From Neobacillus massiliamazoniensis (GTDB lineage: Bacteria; Bacillota; Bacilli; Bacillales; Cytobacillaceae): a stretch of 64,000 bases of DNA. Shown piece after piece: positions 8,317 through 17,437 of this stretch (its first letter is position 1; each line of letters opens with the position of its first letter). The position numbers were made by a program, and so were the translations under genes. The notes beneath the pieces are model-generated. The model was given only the letters and a program-made list of their open reading frames with translations. It searched no databases and was not told the origin of the DNA. The DNA lies in NCBI RefSeq assembly GCF_001048695.1, contig NZ_CVRB01000003.1, positions 186,001 to 250,000 of the forward strand, in the 5' to 3' direction.

Positions 8317-10089
8317 TTAATGTTCCAACACAAATTCATTTTTACCTTTATCTAAATTTTGAATGTTAAACAACTGTTCATATAGTCCTTTTTTGTTCAT
8401 TAACTCTTCGTGAGTTCCATGCTCCAGTATTTCTCCATCTTTTATGAAGATAATTTGGTCCACGTTTGTAATAGTCGATAAGCGATGAGCTATAATAATG
8501 GTTGTTCTGTTTTTTGCTAATTTATCAAGAGAGTCTTGTATTAATGCTTCAGATTCCAAGTCCAACGCTGATGTTGCTTCATCTAGGATCAATATTTTGG
8601 GGTTCTTTAGAAAAACTCTTGCAATCGCAATTCTTTGTTTTTGACCACCTGATAATTTAACCCCTTTTTCTCCGATCTCCGTATCATATCCATTAGGAAG
8701 ATTGAGAATAAAATCATGGGCGTTAGCAGCAATTGCAGACTTAATCATGTCCTCCTCAGATGCGGAAGGATTTCCTAATAAAATATTTTCCCGAATAGTA
8801 CCACTGAATAAGATATTGTCCTGTAATACCATACCTATGTGACCTCTAAGACTTTGTTGAGTAACGTCACATATATTCATATTATCAATAGTGATACTGC
8901 CTTTTTCAATATTGTAAAATCGAGGAATTAGACTAATAAGAGAGGATTTTCCTCCACCACTCATTCCAACCAAGGCAACTGTGCGACCAAAGGAAATAGT
9001 TAAATTTATGTCCTTTAAAATATAATCCGAATTCTTATCATATCTAAACCAAACATTTTTAAATTCGATTTCACCATTTACATTTGTCAGTTTCTTAGCA
9101 GAAGGTTGGTCTAAAACATCATAAGGTTGATTCCATAACTCTAACACCCGATCAAGAGAAGCAGTTGCTTGAGTTAGGAGAGTAGATGAATTGACTAACC
9201 TCCGTAGAGGACTATAAATATTATTTAAATAGCCAAAGAAGGCAACAAATGTACCTAAAGTTAGTTCTCCTTTAATGACTTTATATCCCCCATAGGCAAT
9301 AACAAGCAAGGGAGCTATATCAGTCAAGGTATTAATAATTGCGTTAGTTAAAGCATTCCACTGGGCCACAGCCATCGCTTTAGTTAGAAAATTTTTGTTT
9401 CTCTTGTCAAATTGGTTTTGATCATATTCCTCTAATGTAAAACTTTTTACAACTGGTATTCCAGCTAGCCGTTCATGAAGATAAGACTGCACATCTGCAA
9501 GAGATTGTGATCGTTGTTTTGTTAATAATTTTAACCGTTTATATAATGTCTTTACAGAAATAGCATAAAGGGGAAGGATGGCAATAGCCATAAATGTCAA
9601 TTTTACATTCATTGTGAACATAAAACCTAATGCAATGGTTAAGGTGAACATATCTAACCAAATATTCATCATACCTGTTTCTACGAGGTTTTTGGTTTGC
9701 TCAACATCGTTCATGACACGAGAGATGATTTCTCCAGTTTTATTGTTTTGATAAAACCGAAGAGACAGTTTTTGTAAATGCCCATACAGCCGGTCACGAA
9801 TATCATAGAGAATCCTACTTGTAATTTCTTGGGCAAAATACTGACGATAATATTCAATAGGAAACCGAATGATAATAAATAAAACGGATGCTATTGAAAT
9901 AACATAGGTTAGATGCATAATTTTATCACTTAACGGGATTTTTGCCAAAAGAATGGAATCCAATGAATACTTCATAATCAATGGCAAAGTTAAAGGAATT
10001 CCGAACTTTATAATTCCAATAATCAATGTGATAATAACTAGCTTCCAATAAGGTTTAACAAACTTACTGTATAATTTTAAACTAGACAA
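8317..10089 (-). CDS. ABC multidrug exporter half-transporter (YgaD/BmrA-like)
   Basis: A 590-residue type IV ABC exporter with fused membrane and nucleotide-binding domains. It should work as a homodimer in the cytoplasmic membrane, exporting lipids or drugs. TTG start at 10089, with AAGGAGTG upstream. The first about 310 residues hold six membrane helices (first at about 15-38). The ATPase shows Walker A GMSGGGKSS, Q-loop VLQDNILFSG, signature LSGGQKQRIAIAR, Walker B ILILDEATSALD and the switch His in IIAHRLST, so it is complete. The N-terminus (KFVKPYWK, then GIIKFGIPLTLPLIMKYSLD) resembles Bacillus YgaD. It is monocistronic. Confidence 0.9.
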   Translation of the reverse strand: MSSLKLYSKFVKPYWKLVIITLIIGIIKFGIPLTLPLIMKYSLDSILLAKIPLSDKIMHLTYVISIASVLFIIIRFPIEYYRQYFAQEITSRILYDIRDRLYGHLQKLSLRFYQNNKTGEIISRVMNDVEQTKNLVETGMMNIWLDMFTLTIALGFMFTMNVKLTFMAIAILPLYAISVKTLYKRLKLLTKQRSQSLADVQSYLHERLAGIPVVKSFTLEEYDQNQFDKRNKNFLTKAMAVAQWNALTNAIINTLTDIAPLLVIAYGGYKVIKGELTLGTFVAFFGYLNNIYSPLRRLVNSSTLLTQATASLDRVLELWNQPYDVLDQPSAKKLTNVNGEIEFKNVWFRYDKNSDYILKDINLTISFGRTVALVGMSGGGKSSLISLIPRFYNIEKGSITIDNMNICDVTQQSLRGHIGMVLQDNILFSGTIRENILLGNPSASEEDMIKSAIAANAHDFILNLPNGYDTEIGEKGVKLSGGQKQRIAIARVFLKNPKILILDEATSALDLESEALIQDSLDKLAKNRTTIIIAHRLSTITNVDQIIFIKDGEILEHGTHEELMNKKGLYEQLFNIQNLDKGKNEFVLEH

Positions 10090-10383
10090 ATAATTAACAC
10101 TCCTTGCTGTATAATAAACCTACTAAACTGTTACAAAAAAGAAAGCCAAAGTCTGAAAAAATTTACAACCTTGGCCCTTTTCTTCATAAATATCCGATTT
10201 TGGTAAGAGAATTAAGGAAACATATCCGTAAAGATATTTTATTTAATAAAACCTTTTATGACAACCGATTTATTACGCTTGTCATGATTAAGTTTTTTAT
10301 ATATGGAGCAACATCATCACCATAAACAAAAATCAAAAATTCTTCGTTGAAATTAATTTTTGAAAAGAGAAGGACATTAAAAT
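10090..10383. other. Gap upstream of ABC exporter and MATE remnant
   Basis: A 73-codon plus-strand frame at 10104-10325 has no ribosome site and no recognisable domain; I treat it as chance. The promoter of the minus-strand ABC gene must lie here but is not obvious. Confidence 0.4.
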
Positions 10384-10920
10384 TGCAGTTTTCAAATAAA
10401 GCCAAAAAAGTTTTTAGTATTGCATTGCCAGCCATTGGCGAGTCATATCTTCAGAGTTTGCTTGGAGTAGTTGACTCGTTTTTTGTCTTCTAGCGATTAT
10501 GCAGTAGGCGTTACAAATATCTATAGCATGACTTATATAGGGGTTTTCAGCCATTTCAGCAACGCTTTCCGTGTTTTTATCGAGAGCATTTGGAGCAAAG
10601 GATGAAAAACGAAGCAAGTCCGTTATTTTTCATGGTCTTTTTATATCTATACTAATTGGATTGCTTTTTTCTGTGGTTTCAATTGTTTTCTCTAATCCAT
10701 TATTAGCAATGGTTGGAGCCAACGAACAACTGAAAAACACCGCATTTGTTTATTTTAAAGTGGTTTTAGGCTTAACCCTATTTATTGCATTATTTACTCC
10801 TCAATCAGCCTCTTTCGTGCAATAGGGGATTCAAGGACCCCTTTCCGTGTTAGGATTGAAATGAATGTTATCCATATTATATTGGATTATGTTTTGATTT
10901 TTGGGATTGATTCATATACT
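10384..10920 (+). pseudogene. MATE family multidrug efflux pseudogene
   Basis: Starts with SNKAKKVFSIALPAIGESYL and LQSLLGVVDSFFV, the first helix of MATE transporters, then breaks frame near 10490. It resumes as LSVFLSRAFGAKDEKRSKSV, through two hydrophobic helices and LGLTLFIALFTPQSASF, stops at 10822, and a further piece (MNVIHIILDYVLIFGID) follows from 10861. At least three disruptions and loss of more than half of the usual about 450 residues. Intact, it would be a Na+/H+-coupled drug exporter with 12 helices. After about 10920 the sequence no longer matches the family, so the 3-prime half is deleted. Confidence 0.75.
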
Positions 10921-11235
10921 GGTTTAAATCATATGTCGCTAAGTGAGTATGATCAATCAGTCCACAGAAGGACCATAAGAAATACGATAAGTAATGCGGT
11001 CCTTTCCATTGAAACGTTGTGTCCGGTGGTAGGCTCTATTCCAAATGTAATCTCTAATATAAAACCACGGAAGTGGTGTACTCTTTTGGTTTAGATAAAT
11101 TTGATTTTTCACGGAGTAATCTGTTAAATATAAAATAAGTTCTTTACTTTAAAAAATTTATTCACAGATGTCCTCTAATTTTTTAAATAGGGGGCATTTT
11201 TAAAACTAAAATGTCAAACATTACATAATAAAAGG

Positions 11236-12042
11236 GTGAAATTATTTAGAATGACGCGTTCAAATAAGGTATTTCGTAAATTTCTCAAATGGCTATCTTT
11301 GTCCGTTGTAATTATCATAGTTTTCTGTGTTGGAGTTACTCTTTTTATACAATTTTATCCTTTTGGGAAGAGTCCAATATTTTCAAAAATGGACTATCCT
11401 ATAAAGAATACAACCAAATCTGGAAAACCTGGTGATCCAATTAATATCCTCATTTTGGGGTCTAAACAGACAATTAACAGATATTTTCAAGAAGCAGGGT
11501 GGAAGATCCCAGATCCATTAACTGATAAAACAAGTGTAAAAATAACGGAAGCTACTTTGGGTAATTTCCCGTATCCCACAGCTCCTGTAAGTGACCTTTA
11601 TTTATATCATCGAAAGCAAGATTTAGCTTTTGAAAAACCAACTAAAAGCGTCCAAATTAGGGACCACATTCGACTTTGGAATACCAATACAACAATCAAT
11701 GATGAGGAAGTGTGGTTGGGTTCAGCTACCTATGATCACGGGATTGAACTTAGTGGTAGGACGCATATGCCCACTCATCATATTTCACCTTCTGTGGACG
11801 AAGAGAGAAAAACGGTTGTCCAAGATTTAAAACCATTTATGAAATCTACACTTGTTGTATCGTTTGATCAACCTAACCTTTTTGGCTTCAATGGTGGCGG
11901 AGATTGGTATTACACGGACGGGAATATAGCAGTTTTATCTGTCCAGCCTTTGAATAAAAATGAATTTTCTACTCATTCAATGGCACTATCTTTAAAACAA
12001 AGAGTGTTCCAAATCCTTTCACCACTACTAAATTTATTTTGA
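11236..12042 (+). CDS. LssY C-terminal domain membrane-anchored protein
   Basis: A 268-residue protein with one N-terminal membrane anchor (about residues 18-40, VVIIIVFCVGVTLFI) and an extracellular domain. GTG at 11236 is used here, but ATG 11251 (MTRSNKVFRKF) is an equal alternative. The domain resembles the LssY C-terminal family: DPINILILGSKQTINRYFQE with AGWKIPDPLT, then APVSDLYLYHRKQDLAFEKP and SATYDHGIELS. LssY-C domains occur beside or fused to PAP2 and DedA-type lipid enzymes; the biochemical role is unknown. It follows the MATE remnant with a gap of about 140 bases and is monocistronic. Confidence 0.75.
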   Translation: MKLFRMTRSNKVFRKFLKWLSLSVVIIIVFCVGVTLFIQFYPFGKSPIFSKMDYPIKNTTKSGKPGDPINILILGSKQTINRYFQEAGWKIPDPLTDKTSVKITEATLGNFPYPTAPVSDLYLYHRKQDLAFEKPTKSVQIRDHIRLWNTNTTINDEEVWLGSATYDHGIELSGRTHMPTHHISPSVDEERKTVVQDLKPFMKSTLVVSFDQPNLFGFNGGGDWYYTDGNIAVLSVQPLNKNEFSTHSMALSLKQRVFQILSPLLNLF

Positions 12043-12086
12043 TAACATTTGATCAAATGATTTCTTATTCATTGCCATATTGAAAG

Positions 12087-12195
12087 TTTGTGAATTATTC
12101 TACTTATACGAACGGGTACTTTAATTGAGGAAGGGATTGCTGCGGCGATCCTTCTTTTTTTGCTATTCAACAAACAGACAGTTTAGTTCATAAAG
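12087..12195. repeat. Dispersed intergenic repeat, family A, acting as terminator
   Basis: Blocks in order: GTTTGTGAATTATTCTACTT, CGAACGGGTACTTTAATTGA, the hairpin GGGATTGCTGCGGCGATCC with T7, then GCTATTCAACAAACAGACAG and TTTAGTTCATAAA. Nearly the same hairpin (GGATTGCTGC...GATCC) recurs at 33945. It terminates the LssY-C gene transcript. Confidence 0.65.
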
Positions 12196-12261
12196 GGATA
12201 GTATAAGTATCCACTCCTATTTATAATAAAATTAGGTATTTATTACAAAGGAGTTAAATTG

Positions 12262-12816
12262 ATGGAATCCTATCTTTCAATTGGAAAAATAACTGTTAAT
12301 CTCCCTGATCATAGTTCCAAGGAGTTTTTTATCTTCGAGGACTTCGCAACTTTATTTAATTTGGAATCTAATTATGAAGCTGAGAGTTTTATTAAAAAGA
12401 AAATAAAAGAAAACGGTATTACGAAAAAAGTTGATATTGATTCAGAAACCGACTTTGTTTCCATACGAATCAAAAATGCCAGTGCAATTTTAGAAATTGC
12501 AATCTTGATAAATGAAATAGCAAATGTCCCAATCAATAAAGATTTAATTAAAGATTTGAAAAAGAAACTAATGGCATTTAAGCCACCAAGGAAACAACAA
12601 TGGGGAATTGGTGATATTTTTTCAATACCGTTATCAGACAAAACTTTTTATTTTGGGCAAATAATAGCTGTGAATGGTTCGACTCCTGCTTGTATAATTC
12701 TTAACCTCAACAAGAATATCAATAACCTTGTGGGAGATACTGAACTGACCTCGAAGGATGTATTAGGTGCATTAAGTTTTATTCCCGACAGAATAAATAA
12801 TTTTACCTTTACTTAG
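12262..12816 (+). CDS. Imm26-like immunity protein candidate
   Basis: A 184-residue protein from ATG 12262 (AAAGGAG 8 bases upstream). The C-terminal half begins RKQQWGIGDIFSIPLSD, then FYFGQIIAVN, the pattern of the Imm26 family, where W-x-x-GD-F-I starts a small beta-rich domain. Imm26 proteins were predicted as antidotes in polymorphic toxin loci. No toxin gene is adjacent, so this may be an orphan immunity gene. The N-terminal half (1-100) is of unknown type. A 45-codon frame after it (12814-12963, ending PYWGFIDNKNYLK) looks like the tail of another lost protein. Confidence 0.55.
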   Translation: MESYLSIGKITVNLPDHSSKEFFIFEDFATLFNLESNYEAESFIKKKIKENGITKKVDIDSETDFVSIRIKNASAILEIAILINEIANVPINKDLIKDLKKKLMAFKPPRKQQWGIGDIFSIPLSDKTFYFGQIIAVNGSTPACIILNLNKNINNLVGDTELTSKDVLGALSFIPDRINNFTFT

Positions 12817-12963
12817 GCAGGTTGATGAAACGGTTAAAAGAAATCCAATAATTAATTCTCAGCATAGCAGCGTTGGCATAATTAATTTTTGCGAAGAAAT
12901 TAAAACCAGAGGAACTACATCTCCTTATTGGGGGTTTATTGATAATAAAAACTATCTTAAATA
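12814..12963 (+). pseudogene. C-terminal remnant of an unknown protein
   Basis: An open frame in a different phase from the upstream Imm26-like gene reads RQVDETVKRNPIINSQHSSV and on to FIDNKNYLK, TAA at 12961-12963. No start or ribosome site. Possibly the tail of a frameshifted gene; family not recognised. Confidence 0.3.
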
Positions 12964-12968
12964 AGTTG

Positions 12969-13062
12969 ATTGTGAATTGTATCACTTAAACAAACTGGTG
13001 CATTACTGAAACAACGGTAATGCTTTTTCTTCAAGAAACGGTTCAATTTAATTGAACAAGGT
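12969..13062. repeat. Dispersed intergenic repeat, family A, with terminator
   Basis: GATTGTGAATTGTATCAC, TTAAACAAACTGGTGC, then GCATTAC (13000-13006) pairing with GTAATGC (13017-13023) and T5, then TTCAATTTAATTGAACAAGG. Matches the block order of the other family A copies. Confidence 0.65.
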
Positions 13063-13166
13063 GAATGAAATAAAGGATTAAATTTCCGTATGCAACAAAT
13101 GATGGGTATAGTAGAATACGCTTGTTTATAACAATGAAAAAGCTTGCTTTAGAAGAGGTATGAAAA

Positions 13167-13928
13167 ATGAAATTTCTTGCGTTTTTTATAATCTTTATTA
13201 TTTTTTATGGCATCTTTGATTGGATCATAAAAAAAACTAATTTTCATCACAAATTATTTAATAACAAATTACTTGGTAAGCCTCGAAAGTATAAATTTAA
13301 ATTCACCAGATCTGTTTTAATTATTATAATCTTTCTCTTTACATTCATCTTAGAGTTAGAGAAAAGTTCCTTTAATGAAAAATATGGTAAATTTAATTAT
13401 ATAAGTATTATAATAGGTGCCTTTTTGGGTTCTATCTATGTAAACTTTGCTCCATTGATTTTTAGTAGAAATCCATCATTAAGAAAAGATAATTTAAAGG
13501 GTATAGCAAAATTAATGTATCAGGATGTCTCAGATGATCTTTGGGATAAAGAGAACCTTACGAAAAAAAATTTAGATTTCACTATTGAAAGCATACGATT
13601 TATTGATATGTACTCAAAAAGATTAATGAATTCCAATCTTCTGAATGAGCACAAGGATAATTTCGTGCTTCGAATTGGTGCATATATTGGTGAAGTGATT
13701 AAACGTAAAATAAATCAGGACTTTAACTGGTACGAGATGGATTCAGTGAAAGAATATTCCTACAATGTTGGTGGATTAGATAGTAGAAAAAATCAAAGTG
13801 TTCTTTATTCCGAAAAGAGGGATATTGTTATTTCACCCTTGTCTGTGGTATTTCAATTCCTAGAAGGAAACTCCCCATATACTAATTTACAATCTTATGT
13901 AGAAGAAATGATTAAGAACAATTCTTAA
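13167..13928 (+). CDS. Membrane protein of unknown function
   Basis: A 253-residue protein with an ATG start preceded by AGAAGAGGT. Three hydrophobic segments are visible: residues 3-20, 49-64 and 82-100. The remaining about 150 residues form a charged soluble domain (NLTKKNLDFTIESIRFIDMY ... FNWYEMDSVKEYSYNVGG). I do not recognise a family. The AT-rich codon use matches its neighbours. It sits alone, between a family A repeat and the NHL gene, and could belong to a decayed toxin-immunity or defence island given the Imm26-like gene upstream, but nothing in the sequence proves this. Confidence 0.6.
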   Translation: MKFLAFFIIFIIFYGIFDWIIKKTNFHHKLFNNKLLGKPRKYKFKFTRSVLIIIIFLFTFILELEKSSFNEKYGKFNYISIIIGAFLGSIYVNFAPLIFSRNPSLRKDNLKGIAKLMYQDVSDDLWDKENLTKKNLDFTIESIRFIDMYSKRLMNSNLLNEHKDNFVLRIGAYIGEVIKRKINQDFNWYEMDSVKEYSYNVGGLDSRKNQSVLYSEKRDIVISPLSVVFQFLEGNSPYTNLQSYVEEMIKNNS

Positions 13929-14339
13929 AAAAAATAAATAATATTCCACTTTATAACAACAAAATGAGAAAAAATTATTCAACTATCGGGGTGCGTTGAT
14001 CCTAGAGGGATTAACTCTTATTTTTGTGGAACTTCTTCAAAGGTTTAGTTGAAGTAGGAAAAGTATAAGACACTACAAGAATCAGAGACTACTATGTTCT
14101 TCGGTATTGCCGACTTCATAGTAGTTGAAGGAGGCATCCCAAACCCACCTCATCCCATTAACGATGAAAGGAGCAAGGTAAGAGTTAGCTGACCATTTGG
14201 CGTGTACTACGTAAAGTTAAGAACTTCTTTGTATTTGCATATGAGAGTACATTTAATCTAATTCATTAAATTTTGAAAATTGTGTTTTTTATCAACGAGT
14301 TTATCCCATACAAAAAGCTCTCTAACGAATATATTAAAA
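13929..14339. other. Non-coding gap with hairpins before the NHL gene
   Basis: No gene supported. A hairpin at about 14086-14128 pairs CTACTATG with CATAGTAG, and another near 14031 pairs CTTCTTCAA with TTGAAG. Neither has a U-tail typical of a terminator. Their role is unknown. Confidence 0.4.
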
Positions 14340-14367
14340 TTAGATTAAAAATATTTTTTTAATCTAA
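14340..14367. promoter_or_regulatory. 28-bp inverted repeat upstream of the NHL gene
   Basis: TTAGATTAAAAA and TTTTTAATCTAA form a perfect 12-bp inverted repeat with a 4-base loop, ending 34 bases before the ATG at 14402. It could be an operator or an RNA hairpin in the leader. Confidence 0.5.
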
Positions 14368-14401
14368 AAAAATATTAATAGAAGGGAGTTTTTTATCTAG
14401 A

Positions 14402-15472
14402 ATGAAATTACGAAATGACTTTCTCTACATTGGTGACGGCTCTGACAACACCGTGAAGACTTTCGACGCAGAAACAGGGAGGTTCCTAGGCAGTCTTGTC
14501 GTATTAGACTGCAACTGTTTGCAAGGTCCTGTCGTACCAGGAAGCAACTGTTTGTTCGGTCCCCGAGGGATTATTTTCGACCATAGAAACAATCTTCTTG
14601 TCACCAACCAAAACGTAGGACAACCTCAAAATGGTGACGTTTTGAATTACAATGGACAGACCGGTGCGTTTCTGGGTGAATTTGTAAAATCTAATGAACC
14701 AGGTGCCCCGTTTGCACCACGCGGCATCGTTTTCTCGAAACAAAATATCCTGTTTGTGGCTGACATGGGTGACGTAGGCGTACCGGGAGAAGTACGGATG
14801 TATGATGGCACCACTGGGGTGTTTCTTGGAAATCTCGACCACTCCGGCTTCACCGGACAGTTCCATCCACGCGCTGTGGTCATTGGTCCTGACAGCTTGC
14901 TGTATGTTTCTGTACGCAACCTTCCACAGCTGGAAGGCGGATCGGTTCTGCGCTTTAACCCGAAAACTGGGCAGTTCATTGGAGTTTTCATTGAAAGTAA
15001 TAATGTCAACGATCTTAACCGTCCGGAAGGTTTGGTCTTCGGTCCCGACGGCAACCTCTATATCACCAGTTTTAGAAGGGACGGGAGTGACACAGACAAA
15101 ATACTAATCTTTCACGGCAAAACGGGCAAGTTTCTCGACAAGATTGATCTCGATGCAGTAGGGCAGCCGCGTGCATTTGCACAGGCACTCCTGTTCGGTC
15201 CCGATGGAAAACTGTTTGTCCCCATTAATGGCGACGGTCCTGACACAGGATCAGTGCGACGATACGACGTCCATTATCATCAAAAGACATTCGATGTGTT
15301 CGTACCACCTGCCTTAGCAGGAGGACCGTTAGGGATGCCGTGGTATCTGACATTTGGCAATACGGATCCCGCGACACTTGATTACATGGGTGACGAGGAA
15401 GAAAGTAGCGACCAACATTACCATCATCCTCCACATCCACCTCATGAAAGTAGTGACGAGACCAGTAGTTGA
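14402..15472 (+). CDS. NHL-repeat / Vgb-like beta-propeller protein
   Basis: A 356-residue protein, ATG at 14402 with GAAGGGAG upstream. It is made of about six repeats of roughly 50 residues with the pattern FGPDGxLYV ... GxVLRYxGxTGxFLGxF, for example RGIIFDHRNNLLVTNQNVG, RPEGLVFGPDGNLYITSF and QALLFGPDGKLFVPINGDGP. This is the NHL / SMP-30-like propeller fold, often an extracellular or spore-surface binding protein; no signal peptide is present. The C-terminus is a low-complexity tail rich in His, Pro, Ser and Glu (HHPPHPPHESS). Its base composition is clearly richer in GC than its neighbours, which suggests transfer. Confidence 0.75.
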   Translation: MKLRNDFLYIGDGSDNTVKTFDAETGRFLGSLVVLDCNCLQGPVVPGSNCLFGPRGIIFDHRNNLLVTNQNVGQPQNGDVLNYNGQTGAFLGEFVKSNEPGAPFAPRGIVFSKQNILFVADMGDVGVPGEVRMYDGTTGVFLGNLDHSGFTGQFHPRAVVIGPDSLLYVSVRNLPQLEGGSVLRFNPKTGQFIGVFIESNNVNDLNRPEGLVFGPDGNLYITSFRRDGSDTDKILIFHGKTGKFLDKIDLDAVGQPRAFAQALLFGPDGKLFVPINGDGPDTGSVRRYDVHYHQKTFDVFVPPALAGGPLGMPWYLTFGNTDPATLDYMGDEEESSDQHYHHPPHPPHESSDETSS

Positions 15473-15489
15473 CTTATGAAAATACAAGG

Positions 15490-15537
15490 AAAGACCGTTA
15501 CTAGCGTTTAGATAGCGGTCTTTCTTTGGACAAGGTG
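15490..15537 (+). terminator. Terminator after the NHL gene
   Basis: AAAGACCG (15490-15497) pairs with CGGTCTTT (15526-15533); T-rich end. Confidence 0.75.
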
Positions 15538-15686
15538 TAACTTTTCTAAAAGGTCAGATTCACAAATTTCTTTGATTTGTCATACAATATTCCTTACAGC
15601 GAGATGAGTTTGCCAAGTTTAGAACGTCACACAGGTCAGGGTGGTTCTCACGAGAATGCTATTACGTCTTTATTTTTCTCTCATGT

Positions 15687-15822
15687 AGATAGTGAAGGAA
15701 TATACTTAAGCTAAAGGGGGCGATGCTTAAATAAGGCATCGCCTTTTCCTTGTTCGACTAATGGACAGTTGAACAATCGTCATTAGCTTTTTTTCAACAA
15801 TCGGGCCATTTATTGAATAAAT
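15687..15822. repeat. Dispersed intergenic repeats, family A followed by a short family B piece
   Basis: Family A: AGTGAAGGAATATACTTAAG, CTAAAGGGGG, hairpin GGCGATGC (15719) / GCATCGCC (15736) with T4, then TTGTTCGACTAATGGACAG. Family B piece: TTCAACAATCGGGCCATTTA then TTGAATAA at 15797-15822. A partial family A head (GATTGTGAGGGGTTGAACTT) follows at 15867. Confidence 0.6.
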
Positions 15823-16161
15823 TACTTTAAAATAAACCGGATATTTATATAAATATACAGATAAGATTGTGAGGGGTTGAACTTAAACTGTATTATAAGG
15901 TGTACTACGAGCAAAACGATGAAAACATACGTTAAGGATCTGTTTAGAAAATCAGGAATAATTGAATACCTTATTGCAGTCTTGTTTAAAGTGCATCCCG
16001 GAACACATTTTGTGCATACTTCTCTAGAGCTTAAAATACCTATAACTAATAGTTAAAATACCATGTCTTGAATTGCGTAACAGGTTATATTGTAAATTAT
16101 TCTCGAGGCAACTTACTACACTGTGATGTTGTTGAAAATATCACATCTGTAAATATGTGTA
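15823..16161. other. Gap upstream of the aldo/keto reductase
   Basis: Holds a partial family A repeat at 15867-15900 and no supported gene. The long frame that opens at 16068 is only an upstream extension of the reductase, without a ribosome site. Confidence 0.45.
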
Positions 16162-16175
16162 AAAGGAGAATGAAA

Positions 16176-17156
16176 ATGAAACACCGTAAGCTTGGAAACA
16201 ATGGTCCGTCAGTATCTGCCATAGGCTATGGTGCTATGGTATTAGTTCATGGTATGTATGGCGAAGTCGAAGACACGCTATCGGTAAAAACGATTCAACA
16301 CGTGATTGACAGTGGCATCACAATGATTGATACGGCTGACGCATATGCTAACGGACACAACGAGGAACTTGTAGGTCAAGCCATAAAGGACCGTCGTGAC
16401 AAGGTTTTCCTTGCTACGAAATTCGGCATCGTATTTGATGCAAATGAAACCAGCACACCGGTGACAACAAACTGGAATGTGTTACCGATTAACGGGAAGC
16501 CTGAATACGTTCGAAAAGCAATTGATGGAAGCTTAAATCGCCTGGGCGTTGATTACCTCGATTTGTGGTATGCGCATTTCCCTGATCCGAGCACGCCAAT
16601 CGAAGACACAGTCTCTACCATGGCGGAAGTGGTTCAAGCAGGTAAAGTGAAGTATTTAGGTCTAAGTAATGTGACTGCGGAGCAGCTCCGGCGAGCCCAT
16701 GCTGTTCATCCAATAACCGCTGTTCAATATGAATACTCCCTGTGGTCACGTAATGCAGAGACAGATTTGCTTCCAACAGCCCGTGAACTGGGTGTGGGAT
16801 TTGTACCATGGGCTCCGCTTGGCAGTGGATTTTTGACGGGTACAGTCAAGTCAGTTAGTGAAGGTGATTTCCGAAACTTTAACCCACGATATCAGGGTGA
16901 AAATTTGAAAGCCAATCAGGATCGATTTGCGCCAATCAAGGCGATGGCCGAGGAACTGAATGTAACACCTGCCCAACTGGCCTTGGCATGGCTATTGCAC
17001 AAGGATGAGCACATTGTGCCTATTCCAGGGTCTCGAAATCCTGTACACATAGATTCCAATGCAATGGCAACTGAAATTAGTTTGACACCTGAACAGTTAA
17101 AACTGCTTGATACTTTAGCACCGCGAGATTTGGCAGCAGGCAAAACCCTGCTGTAA
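16176..17156 (+). CDS. Aldo/keto reductase
   Basis: A 326-residue NADPH-dependent oxidoreductase with a TIM-barrel fold. Start ATG 16176, 7 bases after AAAGGAG; ATG 16170 is a near alternative and the longer frame from 16068 has no ribosome site. Visible family features: MKHRKLGNNGPSVSAIGYGA, the catalytic Asp/Tyr in MIDTADAYANGHNEELVGQA, the Lys of FLATKFG, the His of LWYAHFPD, and the C-terminal NADPH-binding IPIPGSRNP-like segment. It resembles YghZ/IolS-type general aldehyde reductases. A LysR remnant lies just downstream on the other strand, a common partner of such genes. The substrate cannot be told. Confidence 0.88.
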   Translation: MKHRKLGNNGPSVSAIGYGAMVLVHGMYGEVEDTLSVKTIQHVIDSGITMIDTADAYANGHNEELVGQAIKDRRDKVFLATKFGIVFDANETSTPVTTNWNVLPINGKPEYVRKAIDGSLNRLGVDYLDLWYAHFPDPSTPIEDTVSTMAEVVQAGKVKYLGLSNVTAEQLRRAHAVHPITAVQYEYSLWSRNAETDLLPTARELGVGFVPWAPLGSGFLTGTVKSVSEGDFRNFNPRYQGENLKANQDRFAPIKAMAEELNVTPAQLALAWLLHKDEHIVPIPGSRNPVHIDSNAMATEISLTPEQLKLLDTLAPRDLAAGKTLL

Positions 17157-17173
17157 AACTACCAATACAGATT

Positions 17174-17216
17174 GTCTTAAATTGTCTGATTTTGGCTGGT
17201 TTAAGACGATTTTTTA
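17174..17216. terminator. Terminator after the aldo/keto reductase
   Basis: GTCTTAAA (17174-17181) pairs with TTTAAGAC (17200-17207), then T6. Confidence 0.7.
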
Positions 17217-17227
17217 TTAGAATGTTT

Positions 17228-17385
17228 AGGAGTAATCATCTTGGGTGGCTTGAATCGTTTCCGCTACCTCTTTTACCACACTAACGAATTCCTGGACCAA
17301 TGAAGAGTGTTGGTTCAATTCAATCCAACCTAAAGCGATTCTTAACGGTTCAACATTGCGGATAGGTAGCCAGATAATATCCGGT
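17228..17385 (-). pseudogene. LysR family regulator remnant (C-terminal end only)
   Basis: The minus strand encodes PDIIWLPIRNVEPLRIALGW and SLVQEFVSVVKEVAETIQ, the end of a LysR co-inducer domain. The N-terminal 240 residues including the DNA-binding domain are missing; the frame runs into the YitT gene region at 17385. A deletion that joined this tail to the next gene is likely. Confidence 0.55.
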
Positions 17386-17437
17386 CAAGCGTAGAATTAA
17401 ACCATAGATATTGGTAACTTGGATAAGGGATGGTAAA

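Noticed and set aside
10104..10325. Plus-strand ORF of 73 codons next to the ABC exporter start
   Set aside because: No ribosome site, basic low-complexity protein, no family; probably chance in the exporter upstream region.
14425..15440. Several minus-strand ORFs opposite the NHL gene
   Set aside because: Shadows of the repetitive propeller codons; none has a ribosome site or a family.
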